Part shown: positions 7,708 to 15,705 of the stretch, one piece after another
Layout of the letters: every line of letters begins with the position of its first letter
Numbering within the stretch: position 1 is the stretch's first letter
NCBI GenBank assembly: GCA_026984715.1
Contig: JALSRO010000078.1
Coordinates: 1 to 20,937, forward strand
Reading direction: 5' to 3'
DNA length: 20,937 nucleotides
Source of the DNA: Chromatiales bacterium
GTDB taxonomy: Bacteria > Pseudomonadota > Gammaproteobacteria > Thiohalospirales > Thiohalospiraceae
Translations under genes and position numbers: made by a program
Notes under the pieces: model-generated
What the model was told of the DNA's origin: nothing
The model's database searches: none
What the model saw: only the letters and a program-made list of their open reading frames with translations

Positions 7708-8100
7708 ATGGCAGACAAGCATCACTATGGTACCGGGCGCCGCAAGGCATCCACGGCGCGGGTTTATCTGAAATCCGGCAGCGGTAACATCACGGTCAAC
7801 AGGCGCTCGCTGGAGCACTATTTCGGGCGAGAGACTGCGCGCATGGTGGTCAGGCAGCCGCTGGAGCTGGCAGAGGTGGCCGACAAGCTGGATGTGGAGG
7901 TGATGGTGAAAGGGGGCGGTATCAGCGGTCAGGCCGGCGCCATCCGTCACGGAATCACCCGGGCCTTGATGGAGTATGATGAAACGCTGCGCCCGGTGCT
8001 GCGCAAGGCAGGATATGTAACCCGTGATGCGCGCGAGGTGGAGCGCAAGAAGGTTGGTTTGCACAAGGCACGCAAGCGTCCCCAGTTCTCCAAGCGCTAG
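7708..8100 (+). CDS. rpsI: 30S ribosomal protein S9
   Basis: Ribosomal protein S9, 130 aa, the usual length. Family features seen: '[15 protein letters not shown]' near the N-terminus, '[19 protein letters not shown]' in the middle and the basic C-terminal tail '[11 protein letters not shown]', whose last residues reach the P-site tRNA in the ribosome. The ATG at 7708 follows a modest purine stretch (GGAAACGA). It is second in the rplM operon. A strong 8-bp hairpin follows the stop codon by 13 bp, and then tRNA-Gln. Confidence 0.98.
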   Translation: MADKHHYGTGRRKASTARVYLKSGSGNITVNRRSLEHYFGRETARMVVRQPLELAEVADKLDVEVMVKGGGISGQAGAIRHGITRALMEYDETLRPVLRKAGYVTRDAREVERKKVGLHKARKRPQFSKR

Positions 8101-8113
8101 TTTGCTCAACTTT

Positions 8114-8133
8114 CCGGGGGAGTTGTCCCCCGG
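8114..8133 (+). terminator. Stem-loop after rpsI
   Basis: CCGGGGGA (8114-8121) pairs perfectly with TCCCCCGG (8126-8133) around the tetraloop GTTG, a very stable 8-bp stem 13 bp after the rpsI stop. The downstream sequence GTTCATCTGG has no T-run, so it may be a partial terminator, a pausing hairpin or an RNA-processing or stability element ahead of the tRNA. Confidence 0.5.
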
Positions 8134-8143
8134 GTTCATCTGG

Positions 8144-8217
8144 TGGGGAATCGTCTAACGGCAGGACAGCGGACTCTGACTCCGTCAATCTAGGTTCGAA
8201 TCCTAGTTCCCCAGCCA
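8144..8217 (+). tRNA. tRNA-Gln (anticodon CUG)
   Basis: A complete cloverleaf can be drawn. Acceptor stem TGGGGAA (8144-8150) pairs with TTCCCCA (8207-8213); the discriminator is G8214 and CCA is encoded (8215-8217). The anticodon stem GCGGA/TCCGT encloses the loop CTCTGAC, giving anticodon CTG, which reads CAG (Gln). The T-arm carries GGTTCGAATCC. It resembles E. coli tRNA-Gln, including the U1 start. It lies 43 bp after rpsI and is followed by a T-rich stretch (8219-8230) that could help end transcription. Confidence 0.96.
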
Positions 8218-8295
8218 CCTTTTTCTTCTTGCTGCACGGTTGTCGGCTTGTCTCTGAATCGCGCCATCCCTGCGCAGGGGTAGCCCTGGACGTCT

Positions 8296-8318
8296 CCGCG
8301 CATCCGCTTACTACGCGG
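8296..8318 (+). repeat. Short inverted repeat downstream of tRNA-Gln
   Basis: CCGCG (8296-8300) and CGCGG (8314-8318) are separated by 13 bases and followed by TATTT on the + strand. It lies in the 186-bp gene-free gap between tRNA-Gln and the convergent aldehyde dehydrogenase gene and could form a weak terminator. Confidence 0.25.
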
Positions 8319-8333
8319 TATTTGAATTCCCCT

Positions 8334-8354
8334 CTCAGTGACAGCCCCACTGAG
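8334..8354. repeat. Perfect inverted repeat between convergent transcription units
   Basis: CTCAGTG (8334-8340) and CACTGAG (8348-8354) form a perfect 7-bp stem with a 7-nt loop, 50 bp beyond the stop of the aldehyde dehydrogenase gene. No T-run flanks it on either strand. Its position between convergent units suggests a transcript-end structure. Confidence 0.4.
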
Positions 8355-8403
8355 CTGGCACGCGGGTATGTGAAGCAATCCGGGAAGTTACTCCCCCGCA
8401 TTG

Positions 8404-9768
8404 CTACTTGATCCATATGGTCTTGGTATTTACGAACTCGAGCATCCCCTGCCAGGAGAGCTCGCGGCCGTAACCTGATGCCTTGATGCCGCCAAAGGGG
8501 AGGCGTGGATCACTTTTTACCATCCCGTTGACGAAGCAGCAGCCGGCCTGGAGTTCCCGTGCCAGGCGCTCTCCCCGGGAGCTGTCTGCCGTCCAGATGC
8601 TTCCACCCAGACCGAAACGGCTGCTGTTGGCGATCTCCATCGCTTCATTCTCATCCCTGGCCCGGATAACGGTGGCGACGGGTCCGAACAGCTCCTCCTC
8701 ATAGGCTCGCATTCCCGGCTCCACCCGATCCAGAATCGATGCCTGATAGAAGGCGCCGCTCCCCTCCACAGGTGCGCAGCCAGTCAGAGGAATGGCTCCC
8801 TGTTCGATGCTGTCGATGACCTGTCGATGCAGCTCGTCACGCAGGTCGCAGCGTGCCATGGGGGCGAGGGTAGTGCTGCTCAGCATGGGGTCACCCGGCT
8901 GCAGGGACTCTACCGCAGACCGGAACTTTTCCAGGAAGGATGCTGCCACCGACTCCACCAGGATAAACCGCTTGGCTGCGATGCAGCTCTGTCCCGCATT
9001 GAGGAAGCGGGACGCCACAGCCTCTCTGACGGTGCTTTCCAGTTCACAATCCTCCAGAACAATGAAGGGATCCGAGCCTCCAAGTTCCAGAACCGTTTTC
9101 TTCAGTGCAGCTCCCGCCACGGCGGCAACTCGGCGCCCGGCCGGTTCACTCCCGGTAAGGGTGACAGCGTGGATGCGTGGGTCTTTGATGACCTCCTCTA
9201 CCTGCGCAGCTTCTATCAGCAGAGTACGGAATACCCCGTCGGGAAAACCTGCCTCCCGGAATACCGACTCGATGGCGAGGGCACAGCGGGGGACGTTGGA
9301 GGCGTGCTTGAGCACCCCGGTGTTGCCGGCGGTCAGGGTGGGGGCGGCAAAGCGGAATACCTGCCAGAAAGGGAAGTTCCAGGGCATGACGGCGAGTACC
9401 GTGCCCAGCGGCTGGTGGGTGACGCAGCTCTTGCCAGCATCGCTGTTGATCAGCTCATCGGCAAGGTAGCGAGGGCCGTTGTCGGCATAGTGGTCACACA
9501 CCAGGGCGCACTTGTCCACCTCTGCGCACGCCTCCCTGAACAGTTTGCCCATCTCGGTGGTGATAATACGAGCCAGCTCATCACGACGGTCACGCAGTAC
9601 CGAGGCTGCGCGCCGCATCAGGGTGCAGCGCTGCTGCAACGGGCTGGAGGCCCAGCCGGGGGTTGCGGCTGCCACCTGGGCGAGGGCCCGTTGCAGTTCA
9701 TCCGAACCCCATCCGGGAATGTTCTCCAGCGCCTCTCCGGTGGCTGGATTGATAGATGTGAATGCCAT
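8404..9768 (-). CDS. NAD-dependent succinate-semialdehyde dehydrogenase (Sad/YneI-like)
   Basis: Aldehyde dehydrogenase superfamily enzyme of 454 aa, predicted to oxidise an aldehyde, probably succinate semialdehyde, to the acid with NAD(P)+. The sequence follows E. coli Sad (YneI) closely: 'SINPATGE' (5-12), 'PLGTVLAVMPWNFPFWQV' (120-137, with the oxyanion Asn N131), cofactor-region K154 in 'LKHASN', the general base E228 in 'ELGGSDPF', the catalytic C262 in 'GQSCIAAKRF' and 'EELFGPV' near the C-terminal half. The ATG at 9768 has a good Shine-Dalgarno on the minus strand (AAAGGGGGAG). The gene stands alone between two oppositely oriented units, so no pathway context is visible. Sad versus another semialdehyde substrate cannot be settled by sequence alone. 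Confidence 0.92.
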   Translation of the reverse strand: MAFTSINPATGEALENIPGWGSDELQRALAQVAAATPGWASSPLQQRCTLMRRAASVLRDRRDELARIITTEMGKLFREACAEVDKCALVCDHYADNGPRYLADELINSDAGKSCVTHQPLGTVLAVMPWNFPFWQVFRFAAPTLTAGNTGVLKHASNVPRCALAIESVFREAGFPDGVFRTLLIEAAQVEEVIKDPRIHAVTLTGSEPAGRRVAAVAGAALKKTVLELGGSDPFIVLEDCELESTVREAVASRFLNAGQSCIAAKRFILVESVAASFLEKFRSAVESLQPGDPMLSSTTLAPMARCDLRDELHRQVIDSIEQGAIPLTGCAPVEGSGAFYQASILDRVEPGMRAYEEELFGPVATVIRARDENEAMEIANSSRFGLGGSIWTADSSRGERLARELQAGCCFVNGMVKSDPRLPFGGIKASGYGRELSWQGMLEFVNTKTIWIK

Positions 9769-9893
9769 TGTCTCCCCCTTTGCGTCTATTTCTGGCAGTG
9801 CCCTGTTCCTGTCTGTAGCGGAGCAGTAGATGGTAAGATGATAAACCGATTATAGCCGTCGCGGACAGCTTTCTGGCAATGGATATACGCAAA

Positions 9894-11114
9894 ATGAAGA
9901 TCTACATGGTGGGAGGGGCCGTCCGTGATCGGTTGCTTGGCCTGCCGGTGACCGATCGTGACTGGGTGGTCGTGGGTGCCACACCGGAGCAGATGGTCGA
10001 GCAGGGGTTCGTGCCGGTGGGCAGGGATTTTCCTGTGTTTCTCCACCCCGAGACCCATGAGGAGTACGCGCTGGCACGTACCGAACGCAAGGTGGCCCCC
10101 GGCTATACCGGTTTCGTCTTTCATGCAGCACCGGACGTGACGCTGGAGCAGGATCTGGCGCGCCGAGATCTGACCATCAATGCCATGGCGATGGCCGAAG
10201 ATGGCACGGTGATCGATCCCTACGGCGGGCAACGGGATCTGGAGCGGCGCATCCTGCGCCATGTTTCGCCCGCATTTGTGGAAGATCCGGTACGCATTCT
10301 CCGGGTGGCCCGGTTTGCAGCCCGTTTCTCTGCGCTGGGGTTTCGTATTGCTCCGGAGACCATGATGCTGATGCGGAAAATGGTGGAAGCGGGAGAGGTG
10401 GATGCGCTGGTACCGGAGCGGGTATGGGCCGAGCTGCAGCGCGCGTTGGGGGAGGATGAGCCATCCCCCTTTTTCAAAGTATTGCGGGAGTGTGGGGCCC
10501 TGCGGAGGATCCTGCCCGAACTGGACCGTCTGTTCGGTGTCCCGCAACCCGAGAAGCATCATCCCGAAGTGGATGTGGGGATCCATACCCTGCTGGTCGT
10601 CGATCAGGCGGCGCGGTTGACTGACGATACAGAGGTACGTTTTGCCTCGCTGGTGCATGATCTCGGCAAGGGAACCACTCCTCGGGAGCAGTGGCCACGT
10701 CATGTAGGACACGAGGAGAGGGGGGTACCGCTGGTGGTGGGGCTGTGTGAGCGGCTGCATCTACCCGGACGTTTCCGGGAGCTGGCGATGCTGGTGACCC
10801 GCTACCATCTCCATTTTCATCGTGTCGCGGAGCTGCGCTGCAGTACCATGCTGGAGCTGTTCTACAAACTGGATGCCTTTCGGCGGCCTCACCGCTTCGA
10901 GCAGTATCTGCTCAGCTGCGAGGCTGACTCGCGCGGGCGCTACGGCTACGAGGATCGCACGCCGCCGCAGAAGGAGATCATGCGCACGGCCTATCGGGCT
11001 GCAGCGGCAGTCGAGCCCTCGGCGCTGGTGGCCCAGGGCTTGAGAGGCGCCGCCGTTGGGCAAGCACTGCGGGAGCAGCGCCTTGCAGCCATCAGACGGG
11101 TATCTTCGGCATGA
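9894..11114 (+). CDS. cca: CCA-adding multifunctional tRNA nucleotidyltransferase
   Basis: Adds or repairs the 3' CCA of tRNAs; gammaproteobacterial forms also have an HD phosphohydrolase domain. The 406-aa product starts '[12 protein letters not shown]', the family N-terminus. The nucleotidyltransferase domain has GGAVRD (7-12), the metal-binding pair D21 and D23 in 'DRDW', and '[10 protein letters not shown]' (90-99). The '[12 protein letters not shown]' helix follows (134-145). The C-terminal HD domain shows 'HDLGKG' (255-260) and further His residues (H270, H273, H305, H307, H309), so it is the multifunctional type. An in-frame ATG at 9879 would add MDIRK; neither start has a clear Shine-Dalgarno, and family alignment favours 9894. 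The stop overlaps the next start (ATGA), implying co-transcription with the ABC exporter. Confidence 0.96.
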   Translation: MKIYMVGGAVRDRLLGLPVTDRDWVVVGATPEQMVEQGFVPVGRDFPVFLHPETHEEYALARTERKVAPGYTGFVFHAAPDVTLEQDLARRDLTINAMAMAEDGTVIDPYGGQRDLERRILRHVSPAFVEDPVRILRVARFAARFSALGFRIAPETMMLMRKMVEAGEVDALVPERVWAELQRALGEDEPSPFFKVLRECGALRRILPELDRLFGVPQPEKHHPEVDVGIHTLLVVDQAARLTDDTEVRFASLVHDLGKGTTPREQWPRHVGHEERGVPLVVGLCERLHLPGRFRELAMLVTRYHLHFHRVAELRCSTMLELFYKLDAFRRPHRFEQYLLSCEADSRGRYGYEDRTPPQKEIMRTAYRAAAAVEPSALVAQGLRGAAVGQALREQRLAAIRRVSSA

Positions 11115-12028
11115 CCAGGGCACTCACCATTCGCAATCTGAGAAAGACCTATGCAAACGGATTCGAGGCGTTGAAGGGGATCGATCTGGAGGTCGAGCAG
11201 GGCGCCTTTGTGGCCCTGCTGGGTCCCAATGGTGCGGGAAAATCCACCACGATCGGCATCATCAACTCACTGGTCAACAAGACATCGGGTCGAGTGGAGG
11301 TGTTTGGAATGGACATCGACCGGCAGCGGGCGCAGGCCAAGAGCTGTCTCGGCCTGGTTCCCCAAGAGTTCAATTTCAATATCTTTGAGCCGGTGGAGGA
11401 GATCGTCATCAACCAGGCGGGATACTACGGTATCCCGCGCCGGGAGGCAGTGGCGCGGGCAGCTGTCGCCTTGAAGCGGCTGGGTCTTTGGGAGAAACGG
11501 CGTGGGGCGGCCCGTGAGCTCTCTGGAGGGATGAAACGGCGTCTGATGATTGCTCGGGCGCTGGTGCATCAACCCAGGTTACTGATCCTGGATGAGCCCA
11601 CAGCGGGGGTGGATATCGAGATTCGCCGCTCCATGTGGGAGTTCATGACAGAGGTGAACCGTAGCGGAACCACCATCATTCTCACCACTCACTATCTGGA
11701 GGAGGCGGAATCACTGTGTGAGCGGGTGGCCATCATCAACAAGGGACGGATTGTCGAGCAGGGGTTGGTCAGCGAGTTGATCGGCAAGCTGGACATGGAG
11801 ACATTCATCTTCAATGTCCGAGATCCTCTGACAGAGGCTCCCGTACTGGGGAACCATGTGGTCCGGTTGCTCGACAGCCGTACGCTGGAGGTGGAGATTT
11901 CTCGCCAACGCCCCTTGAACGAGCTTTTCGAGCGCATGACGGCGTTGGGGATACAGGTACTCAGCATGCGTAACAAGGCAAATCGTCTGGAAGAGCTGTT
12001 TCTGCATCTGGTGAATGATTCACGATGA
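11111..12028 (+). CDS. ABC-2 type transporter ATP-binding protein (YadG-like)
   Basis: ATPase subunit, 305 aa, of a two-gene ABC exporter resembling E. coli YadG/YadH. Walker A is GPNGAGKST (38-46), the signature LSGG is at 137-140, Walker B is LLILDEP (157-163) and the H-loop His is H194 in '[10 protein letters not shown]'. The C-terminal roughly 90 residues form the extension usual in drug/polysaccharide ABC-A type ATPases. The substrate is unknown. The start overlaps the cca stop (ATGA) and its own end overlaps the permease start (ATGA), so the three genes are probably translationally coupled; neither junction has a strong Shine-Dalgarno. Confidence 0.95.
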   Translation: MTRALTIRNLRKTYANGFEALKGIDLEVEQGAFVALLGPNGAGKSTTIGIINSLVNKTSGRVEVFGMDIDRQRAQAKSCLGLVPQEFNFNIFEPVEEIVINQAGYYGIPRREAVARAAVALKRLGLWEKRRGAARELSGGMKRRLMIARALVHQPRLLILDEPTAGVDIEIRRSMWEFMTEVNRSGTTIILTTHYLEEAESLCERVAIINKGRIVEQGLVSELIGKLDMETFIFNVRDPLTEAPVLGNHVVRLLDSRTLEVEISRQRPLNELFERMTALGIQVLSMRNKANRLEELFLHLVNDSR

Positions 12029-12789
12029 ACAGCCGCGTTGCGCTTACCACCATCGTGCTTCGTGAGGTGTTGCGTTTTCTACGCATCTGGTTGCAGACGT
12101 TGCTGCCGCCGGTAGTGGTTACCTCGCTCTATTTCATCATCTTCGGGAATCTGATTGGGCCGCGGATTGGCAGTATGGCGGGCTATGGCTATAACGAATT
12201 CATCATGCCCGGGCTGGTGATGATGGCGGTCATCACCAACTCATACTCCAACGTGGTCTCGTCGTTCTATAGCGCCAAGTTCCACCGCAGTATCGAGGAG
12301 ATGCTGGTCTCCCCAATGCCAAACTATATTATCCTGTTGGGATATACCCTGGGAGGGGTGGCCCGGGGGTTGATGGTTGGTCTGCTGGTGATGGGGGTGG
12401 CGCTGTTTTTCACCGAGCTGAGGGTTGAGCATCCGTGGGTCACCGTGAGTATCGTGCTGCTGACGGCTGCCCTGTTCTCCATAGGGGGGTTCATCAATGC
12501 TATATTCGCCAGGAGTTTCGATGACATCTCCATCGTTCCCACTTTTGTGCTCACCCCCTTGACCTATCTTGGAGGGGTATTCTATTCCATCGACATGCTG
12601 TCACCGCTCTGGCGCCAGCTCTCGCTTGCCAACCCTATTCTCTATATGGTCAACGGTTTTCGTTACGGTATTCTGGGGACGGCGGATATCGGCATTGGCA
12701 CTGCGATAGGTCTCATCATGGCCCTGTTGGTATTGCTGTTTCTGCTTGCACTATGGTTGCTGGAAAAAGGGACCGGCATTCGCAGCTGA
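12025..12789 (+). CDS. ABC-2 type transporter permease (YadH-like)
   Basis: Inner-membrane permease of 254 aa, the partner of the preceding ATPase. About six hydrophobic segments are visible (near residues 25-45, 57-80, 102-130, 140-165, 172-195 and 225-248). The ABC-2 signature region is recognisable ('FVLTPLTYLGGVFYSIDMLSPLWRQLSLANPILYMVNGFRYG', residues about 174-215), matching the YadH/NodJ-like family. The substrate cannot be deduced: relatives export lipids, polysaccharides or drugs. It overlaps the ATPase gene by 4 bases (ATGA). A two-tier hairpin (12796-12847) follows the stop by 6 bp. Confidence 0.94.
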   Translation: MNSRVALTTIVLREVLRFLRIWLQTLLPPVVVTSLYFIIFGNLIGPRIGSMAGYGYNEFIMPGLVMMAVITNSYSNVVSSFYSAKFHRSIEEMLVSPMPNYIILLGYTLGGVARGLMVGLLVMGVALFFTELRVEHPWVTVSIVLLTAALFSIGGFINAIFARSFDDISIVPTFVLTPLTYLGGVFYSIDMLSPLWRQLSLANPILYMVNGFRYGILGTADIGIGTAIGLIMALLVLLFLLALWLLEKGTGIRS

Positions 12790-13300
12790 ATACGGGGAGC
12801 GTCAGGGGAGCCACTGCTGCTGGTTCCCGGCAGGAGGGAGGCGCTCCGGGTATGCCGTTACAGTGCCTCTCAGACAGGGCTCCAGGCCCGATACATTCGA
12901 TGACCGGTTCTGTAGCCATGCCTGAATCCGGCTATCCGGAGCTCCGTAGCCTCTTCTGCCGCCAGACACAGTGTTCCCGGCTTGCCGTCGAGGATGCAGC
13001 TGCTATTGGCGACAACACACTTCATATCCGGCTGTGGCGCCGCGCCAGTTCGCAGCAAGGTGGTCCGCCGCCGCTGTAGCCGCTTTACAGCCAGATGGGG
13101 TAACGCCGCCTGCAAACCAGCACACGGCGGCTCTTTATCAGAAAATCATTGGGTCAAAGGGGACTCTGCCATCCGGGTGGCGGTTGCAACAGACAATGGA
13201 ACGGCCATCGTCGCTGCCCCGCCTGCACCCCGAATCGGCAGATATCCAAGCGATGAGCACCGAATGGTGCATCATCGGGTGGATAGCGAATTGAGCTGCT
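12790..13300. other. Gene-poor interval between the ABC permease and mscL
   Basis: About 510 bp with no recognisable gene. Open frames on both strands (for example 12870-13115 minus and 12982-13323 plus) have atypical composition, no convincing ribosome-binding sites and no family resemblance over their length. Within the last frame, residues encoded at about 13174-13203 read 'IRVAVATDNG', like the start of NifX/dinitrogenase cofactor-type proteins, and an AAAGGGGA lies just upstream; the resemblance stops after these residues. The interval also holds GCCGCC/GGCGGC and CTGTA/TACAG inverted repeats. It may be decayed coding DNA. Confidence 0.5.
12796..12847 (+). terminator. Two-tier stem-loop after the ABC permease gene
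   Basis: The outer stem is GGAGCG (12796-12801) with CGCTCC (12842-12847). The inner stem is GGGAGCC (12806-12812) with GGTTCCC (12822-12828), containing one G-T wobble and a 9-nt loop. It starts 6 bp after the stop codon. No T-run follows, so it is more likely a 3'-end stability or Rho-associated structure than a classic intrinsic terminator. Confidence 0.4.
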
Positions 13301-13720
13301 TTATTTCTTCAGCTGATCCCTGATCTCGCGCAGCAGCAGGATCTCTTCGCTGGGTTTGGGCGGTTCTTCCGGTTTCTCCTCCTCTTTCCTTTTCAGGCTG
13401 TTGACCCCCTTCACCAGCAGGAATACAGCAAAGGCAACGATAGTGAAGGAGATAATCTCATTGATGAACGAGCCGATCTTGATCACCGGTGCTCCGGCTT
13501 TCTCCGCCGCAGCCAGGGTTTCATAGGTTCCCGAACCCAGATTGATGAATAGATCGGAAAAGTCTACTCCACCCAGCAACATGCCGATAGGAGGCATGAT
13601 GACCCCTTCGACCAGGACACTCACGATCTTTCCAAAGGCTGCGCCAATGATGATACCCACGGCCATGTCGACTACGTTGCCTTTGACCGCAAACTCCTTG
13701 AACTCCTGAATCATACCCAT
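13301..13720 (-). CDS. mscL: Large-conductance mechanosensitive channel MscL
   Basis: Inner-membrane tension-gated channel that releases solutes on osmotic downshock. The 139-aa length is typical. The N-terminal amphipathic helix '[13 protein letters not shown]' leads into TM1 ('[22 protein letters not shown]', residues about 16-37), then '[13 protein letters not shown]', a periplasmic loop (about 52-83), TM2 ('[19 protein letters not shown]', about 89-107) and a charged C-terminal helix ending '[14 protein letters not shown]'. The minus-strand Shine-Dalgarno AAAGGAGAA lies about 7 bases before the ATG at 13720. The Pro/Glu-rich linker before the final helix is slightly longer than in E. coli. 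It stands alone, separated from the upstream lipoprotein gene by a strong terminator. Confidence 0.98.
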   Translation of the reverse strand: MGMIQEFKEFAVKGNVVDMAVGIIIGAAFGKIVSVLVEGVIMPPIGMLLGGVDFSDLFINLGSGTYETLAAAEKAGAPVIKIGSFINEIISFTIVAFAVFLLVKGVNSLKRKEEEKPEEPPKPSEEILLLREIRDQLKK

Positions 13721-13887
13721 ACTCTGTTCTCCTTTTCAGATAGGTTGTGACTGAATAGTGCTTGCCGAGGCAGGAAAATGTTCCGTTCCATTCTGGAAAG
13801 CTGTCTGTTATTCGAGGCTCTCCATTCTGTTGTTGTCTTCAGGCAGAGCCGCTTCTTTTTGGCCGGATGGCCGCAGATGGATGAAGG

Positions 13888-13915
13888 AAAAAGGCCACCT
13901 TGCGGTGGCCTTTTT
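13888..13915 (-). terminator. Intrinsic terminator of the repeat-lipoprotein gene (bidirectional form)
   Basis: AAAAAGGCCACC (13888-13899), loop TTGC, then GGTGGCCTTTTT (13904-13915). The 7-bp GC stem extends into A/T tracts on both sides, so it is a textbook intrinsic terminator. It begins 8 bp after the stop codon of the minus-strand lipoprotein gene. Confidence 0.9.
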
Positions 13916-13923
13916 CGCCAGCA

Positions 13924-15060
13924 TCAGTGGGTGGATACCCCGAGCGCCTTGACGGTCGCTATATTGAGATACTTGTCCACAGGCAGGTTGTTCTTGCGCT
14001 GGAACGCATTGACAGCTGCCATGGTTTCAGAACCGATAACCCCGTCGATGGGGCCCGGATCGAAGCCCTTCGCCTTCAGGGCGCGCTGGATCTGCGCGAT
14101 GCGGCTGCGGGTCATGTTGGTCTGGCACAGGATGCTACGCCACTCCATATGTCCGTCGGAGATCTTCTCCTGGCGGGTCACAGTCGAATAGACCGCCGGG
14201 ATCTCGATGGTCTTGGTCTGCGGGGGGGATACCAGCTCGGTAACGGTGATGGTCTTGTACTGGGCCGGAACCTTGACCGATACGGTGTGCTCGGGTTTGT
14301 CCACCACACGCTTCTTCACCGTCTTGTAGACGGCGGGAGTCTTGATGGTCTTGGTGGTTGCCGGGCTCTTCAGCACCTTGCGGGTAATGGTCTTGTAGGT
14401 GGCAGGAACCTCTACAAGGCACATGATCTCACCCGTTGCCTGGTCGATACGCTGGATCGGTCCCCTGCCCTTCTTCCAGACGGTATGGGCGGGCTTGTCG
14501 AGCACCTTCTCGGTAACCGTTTCATATTTGGCAGGAATGGTTACGATCTTCTCGCCGGCAGGTTTGACCAGAACGCGCTCTTCGACCCACTTGTAAGTGG
14601 CAGGAACCACCTTCAGCTTCTCGTATGCCTCTTTGACCAGAAGGCGCTTCTTCACGGTCTTGTACTTGGCCGGGATTACCACATAACGGCTACTGGCCTC
14701 CTTCTTCAGTACCTTTTCCGTTATGGTCTTGTACTTCGGTGGAACCCATGCGCGGGCATAGCACTCACCCGGCTTCGCCTGCGGGGGGAGCATGTGGTCG
14801 CCGGCTTCGGCTGCGGGAGCGGCGGCTACGGCGTGTTGCTGGCTGGCCAGCTCCTTGGCCTTTGCCTGAAGGGCCTGCTCCTTGCGGGCCAGTTCAGCTT
14901 CGCGGCTCTTGATGGCCGCCAGCTTGGCTTCACACGAGGCGCACTTCTCGGTGCTGATGGCTGCTGCCTTTTCCGGTGCGTGGGTGTGGGAGCAGGCACC
15001 CAGCGCCAACACCAGCGATGCTGCAAGGGTTGCTTTTTCCCAAGGTCTAGATAGTTTCAT
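13924..15060 (-). CDS. Lipoprotein with eight 23-residue repeats and a C-terminal peptidoglycan-binding domain
   Basis: A 378-aa predicted lipoprotein. The signal peptide has a lipobox LGAC with the lipidated Cys at 23. A helical/coiled-coil segment (about 28-77) precedes the repeats. From 106 to about 306 come eight units of a 23-residue repeat, consensus [VI]PAxYKTVxxxVLxKPA. Units 1-4 start at residues 106, 129, 152 and 175; units 5-8 at 218, 241, 264 and 287. A 20-residue insert (198-217) separates the two blocks. Each block is preceded by a Cys (C100, C214), and a third Cys (C312) closes the array. The C-terminus (about 316-375, 'IQRALKAKGFDPGPIDGVIGSETMAAVNAFQRKNNLP') is a PG_binding_1 domain. 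The start at 15060 has AAGGAAGT upstream and puts the signal peptide at the N-terminus; an upstream in-frame ATG at 15093 lacks these. A role tethering outer membrane to murein is inference. Related proteins occur in gammaproteobacteria, function unknown to me. Confidence 0.88.
   Translation of the reverse strand: MKLSRPWEKATLAASLVLALGACSHTHAPEKAAAISTEKCASCEAKLAAIKSREAELARKEQALQAKAKELASQQHAVAAAPAAEAGDHMLPPQAKPGECYARAWVPPKYKTITEKVLKKEASSRYVVIPAKYKTVKKRLLVKEAYEKLKVVPATYKWVEERVLVKPAGEKIVTIPAKYETVTEKVLDKPAHTVWKKGRGPIQRIDQATGEIMCLVEVPATYKTITRKVLKSPATTKTIKTPAVYKTVKKRVVDKPEHTVSVKVPAQYKTITVTELVSPPQTKTIEIPAVYSTVTRQEKISDGHMEWRSILCQTNMTRSRIAQIQRALKAKGFDPGPIDGVIGSETMAAVNAFQRKNNLPVDKYLNIATVKALGVSTH
14143..14745 (-). 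repeat. Tandem 69-bp coding repeats (2 blocks of 4)
   Basis: The coding DNA repeats with a 69-bp (23-codon) period: four units at about 14745-14470, a 60-bp insert (14469-14410), then four more units (14409 to about 14143, the last one degenerate). At the DNA level the copies are diverged, while the protein pattern PAxYKT stays recognisable, which points to an old array under selection rather than a recent expansion. Confidence 0.75.
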
Positions 15061-15187
15061 TTTTTCACTTCCTTCGCTTCGTTTTATGCACAAACAAATC
15101 TTTCATGCCCCTCCATCGTTATGAGCATGGCCGTGATTATGTCGAACTGTTTAATTCCCCTTTTGTTGTTGTCGTCTCCTCCTTACT

Positions 15188-15207
15188 CTGAACGTGGTTC
15201 GGTTCAG
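15188..15207 (-). repeat. Inverted repeat overlapping the kbp stop codon
   Basis: CTGAAC (15188-15193) and GTTCAG (15202-15207) are perfect inverted copies around an 8-nt loop, spanning the stop codon of the BON-LysM gene. No T-run follows on the minus strand, so it is not a classic terminator. Confidence 0.35.
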
Positions 15208-15638
15208 CTCTTTGCCGGAATGCGGATTTTCTGCCCCGGGTAGATCAGGTTGGGGTCCTCGATGACCTCCCGGTTCGCTTCAAAGATCAGCGGATAGTCC
15301 ATCGCGTTGTCGTAGAACTGTTTGGCGATACCTGACAGGGTGTCGCCCTTGGCAATGGTATAGTATTCGACCGAGGTGGACTGTTGCGGCGCATCGAGTG
15401 CATCGGCGCTGACCGAGTGGACACCACGGACATTGCCGGCCATCAGTACCGCCTTCTCCATGGCATCGGCGGACTTCGCATTCCCGGAGAGGTGGACTAC
15501 GCCATCCTGGTACTCTACCCCGAGGCCGGAAATCCCGGGATTGCTTTTTTCGATCTCCTGCTGAATCTTCTCGGCGGGGTCATCGTTTTTGCCGAACAGC
15601 TTTTTGCCAAATTCCGCAGCGAAGTCGAACAGCCCCAT
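15204..15638 (-). CDS. kbp: BON and LysM domain protein (Kbp/YgaU-like potassium-binding protein)
   Basis: A 144-aa cytoplasmic-type protein without signal peptide, colinear with E. coli Kbp (YgaU), which binds K+ and helps adaptation to high external potassium. The N-terminus is 'MGLFDFAAEFGKKLF', followed by a BON domain (about 20-82, 'GVEYQDGVVHLSGNAKS' and 'NVRGVHSVSADAL') and a C-terminal LysM domain (about 92-141, 'YYTIAKGDTLSGIAKQFYDNAMDYPLIFEANR' and 'LIYPGQKIRIP'). The start at 15638 is supported by AAAGGAGAGG just upstream on the minus strand; an extended frame to 15671 adds 11 residues with no family support. A good sigma-70 promoter (15734-15706) precedes it, with a terminator-like hairpin between promoter and gene. 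K+ binding here is inferred from the family. Confidence 0.93.
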   Translation of the reverse strand: MGLFDFAAEFGKKLFGKNDDPAEKIQQEIEKSNPGISGLGVEYQDGVVHLSGNAKSADAMEKAVLMAGNVRGVHSVSADALDAPQQSTSVEYYTIAKGDTLSGIAKQFYDNAMDYPLIFEANREVIEDPNLIYPGQKIRIPAKS

Positions 15639-15669
15639 GTTGCCTCTCCTTTTGCAATAGTTCTGCAAC

Positions 15670-15692
15670 AAAAAACCCGCTCCGGCCAGAGC
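15670..15692 (-). terminator. Terminator-like hairpin after uvrA / in the kbp leader
   Basis: On the minus strand GCTCT (15692-15688) pairs with GGAGC (15683-15679) across the tetraloop GGCC, with one T-G pair, followed by GGG and six T residues (15675-15670). It can end uvrA transcripts, but it also lies downstream of the predicted kbp promoter, so it could attenuate kbp. Confidence 0.55.
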
Positions 15693-15705
15693 TTAGCTGC
15701 ATCAC

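Noticed and set aside
5922..7718. 598-codon open frame antisense to tyrS and rplM
   Set aside because: It is a mirror of strong codon bias in two certain genes; its translation is rich in His/Gln/Leu with no domain, and no ribosome-binding site is apparent.
8144..8403. Integrated element attachment site at tRNA-Gln
   Set aside because: No integrase is present and no repeat of the tRNA 3' end was found in the downstream gap or elsewhere by eye.
14143..14745. CRISPR-like array from the regular 69-bp spacing
   Set aside because: The repeats are in-frame, diverged at DNA level and encode a conserved protein pattern; there are no identical repeats separated by unique spacers.
13900..15054. 384-codon open frame on the + strand opposite the repeat lipoprotein
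   Set aside because: Its Gly/Leu-rich repeats are just the antisense image of the 69-bp repeats; the minus-strand frame has a signal peptide, lipobox, Shine-Dalgarno and known C-terminal domain.
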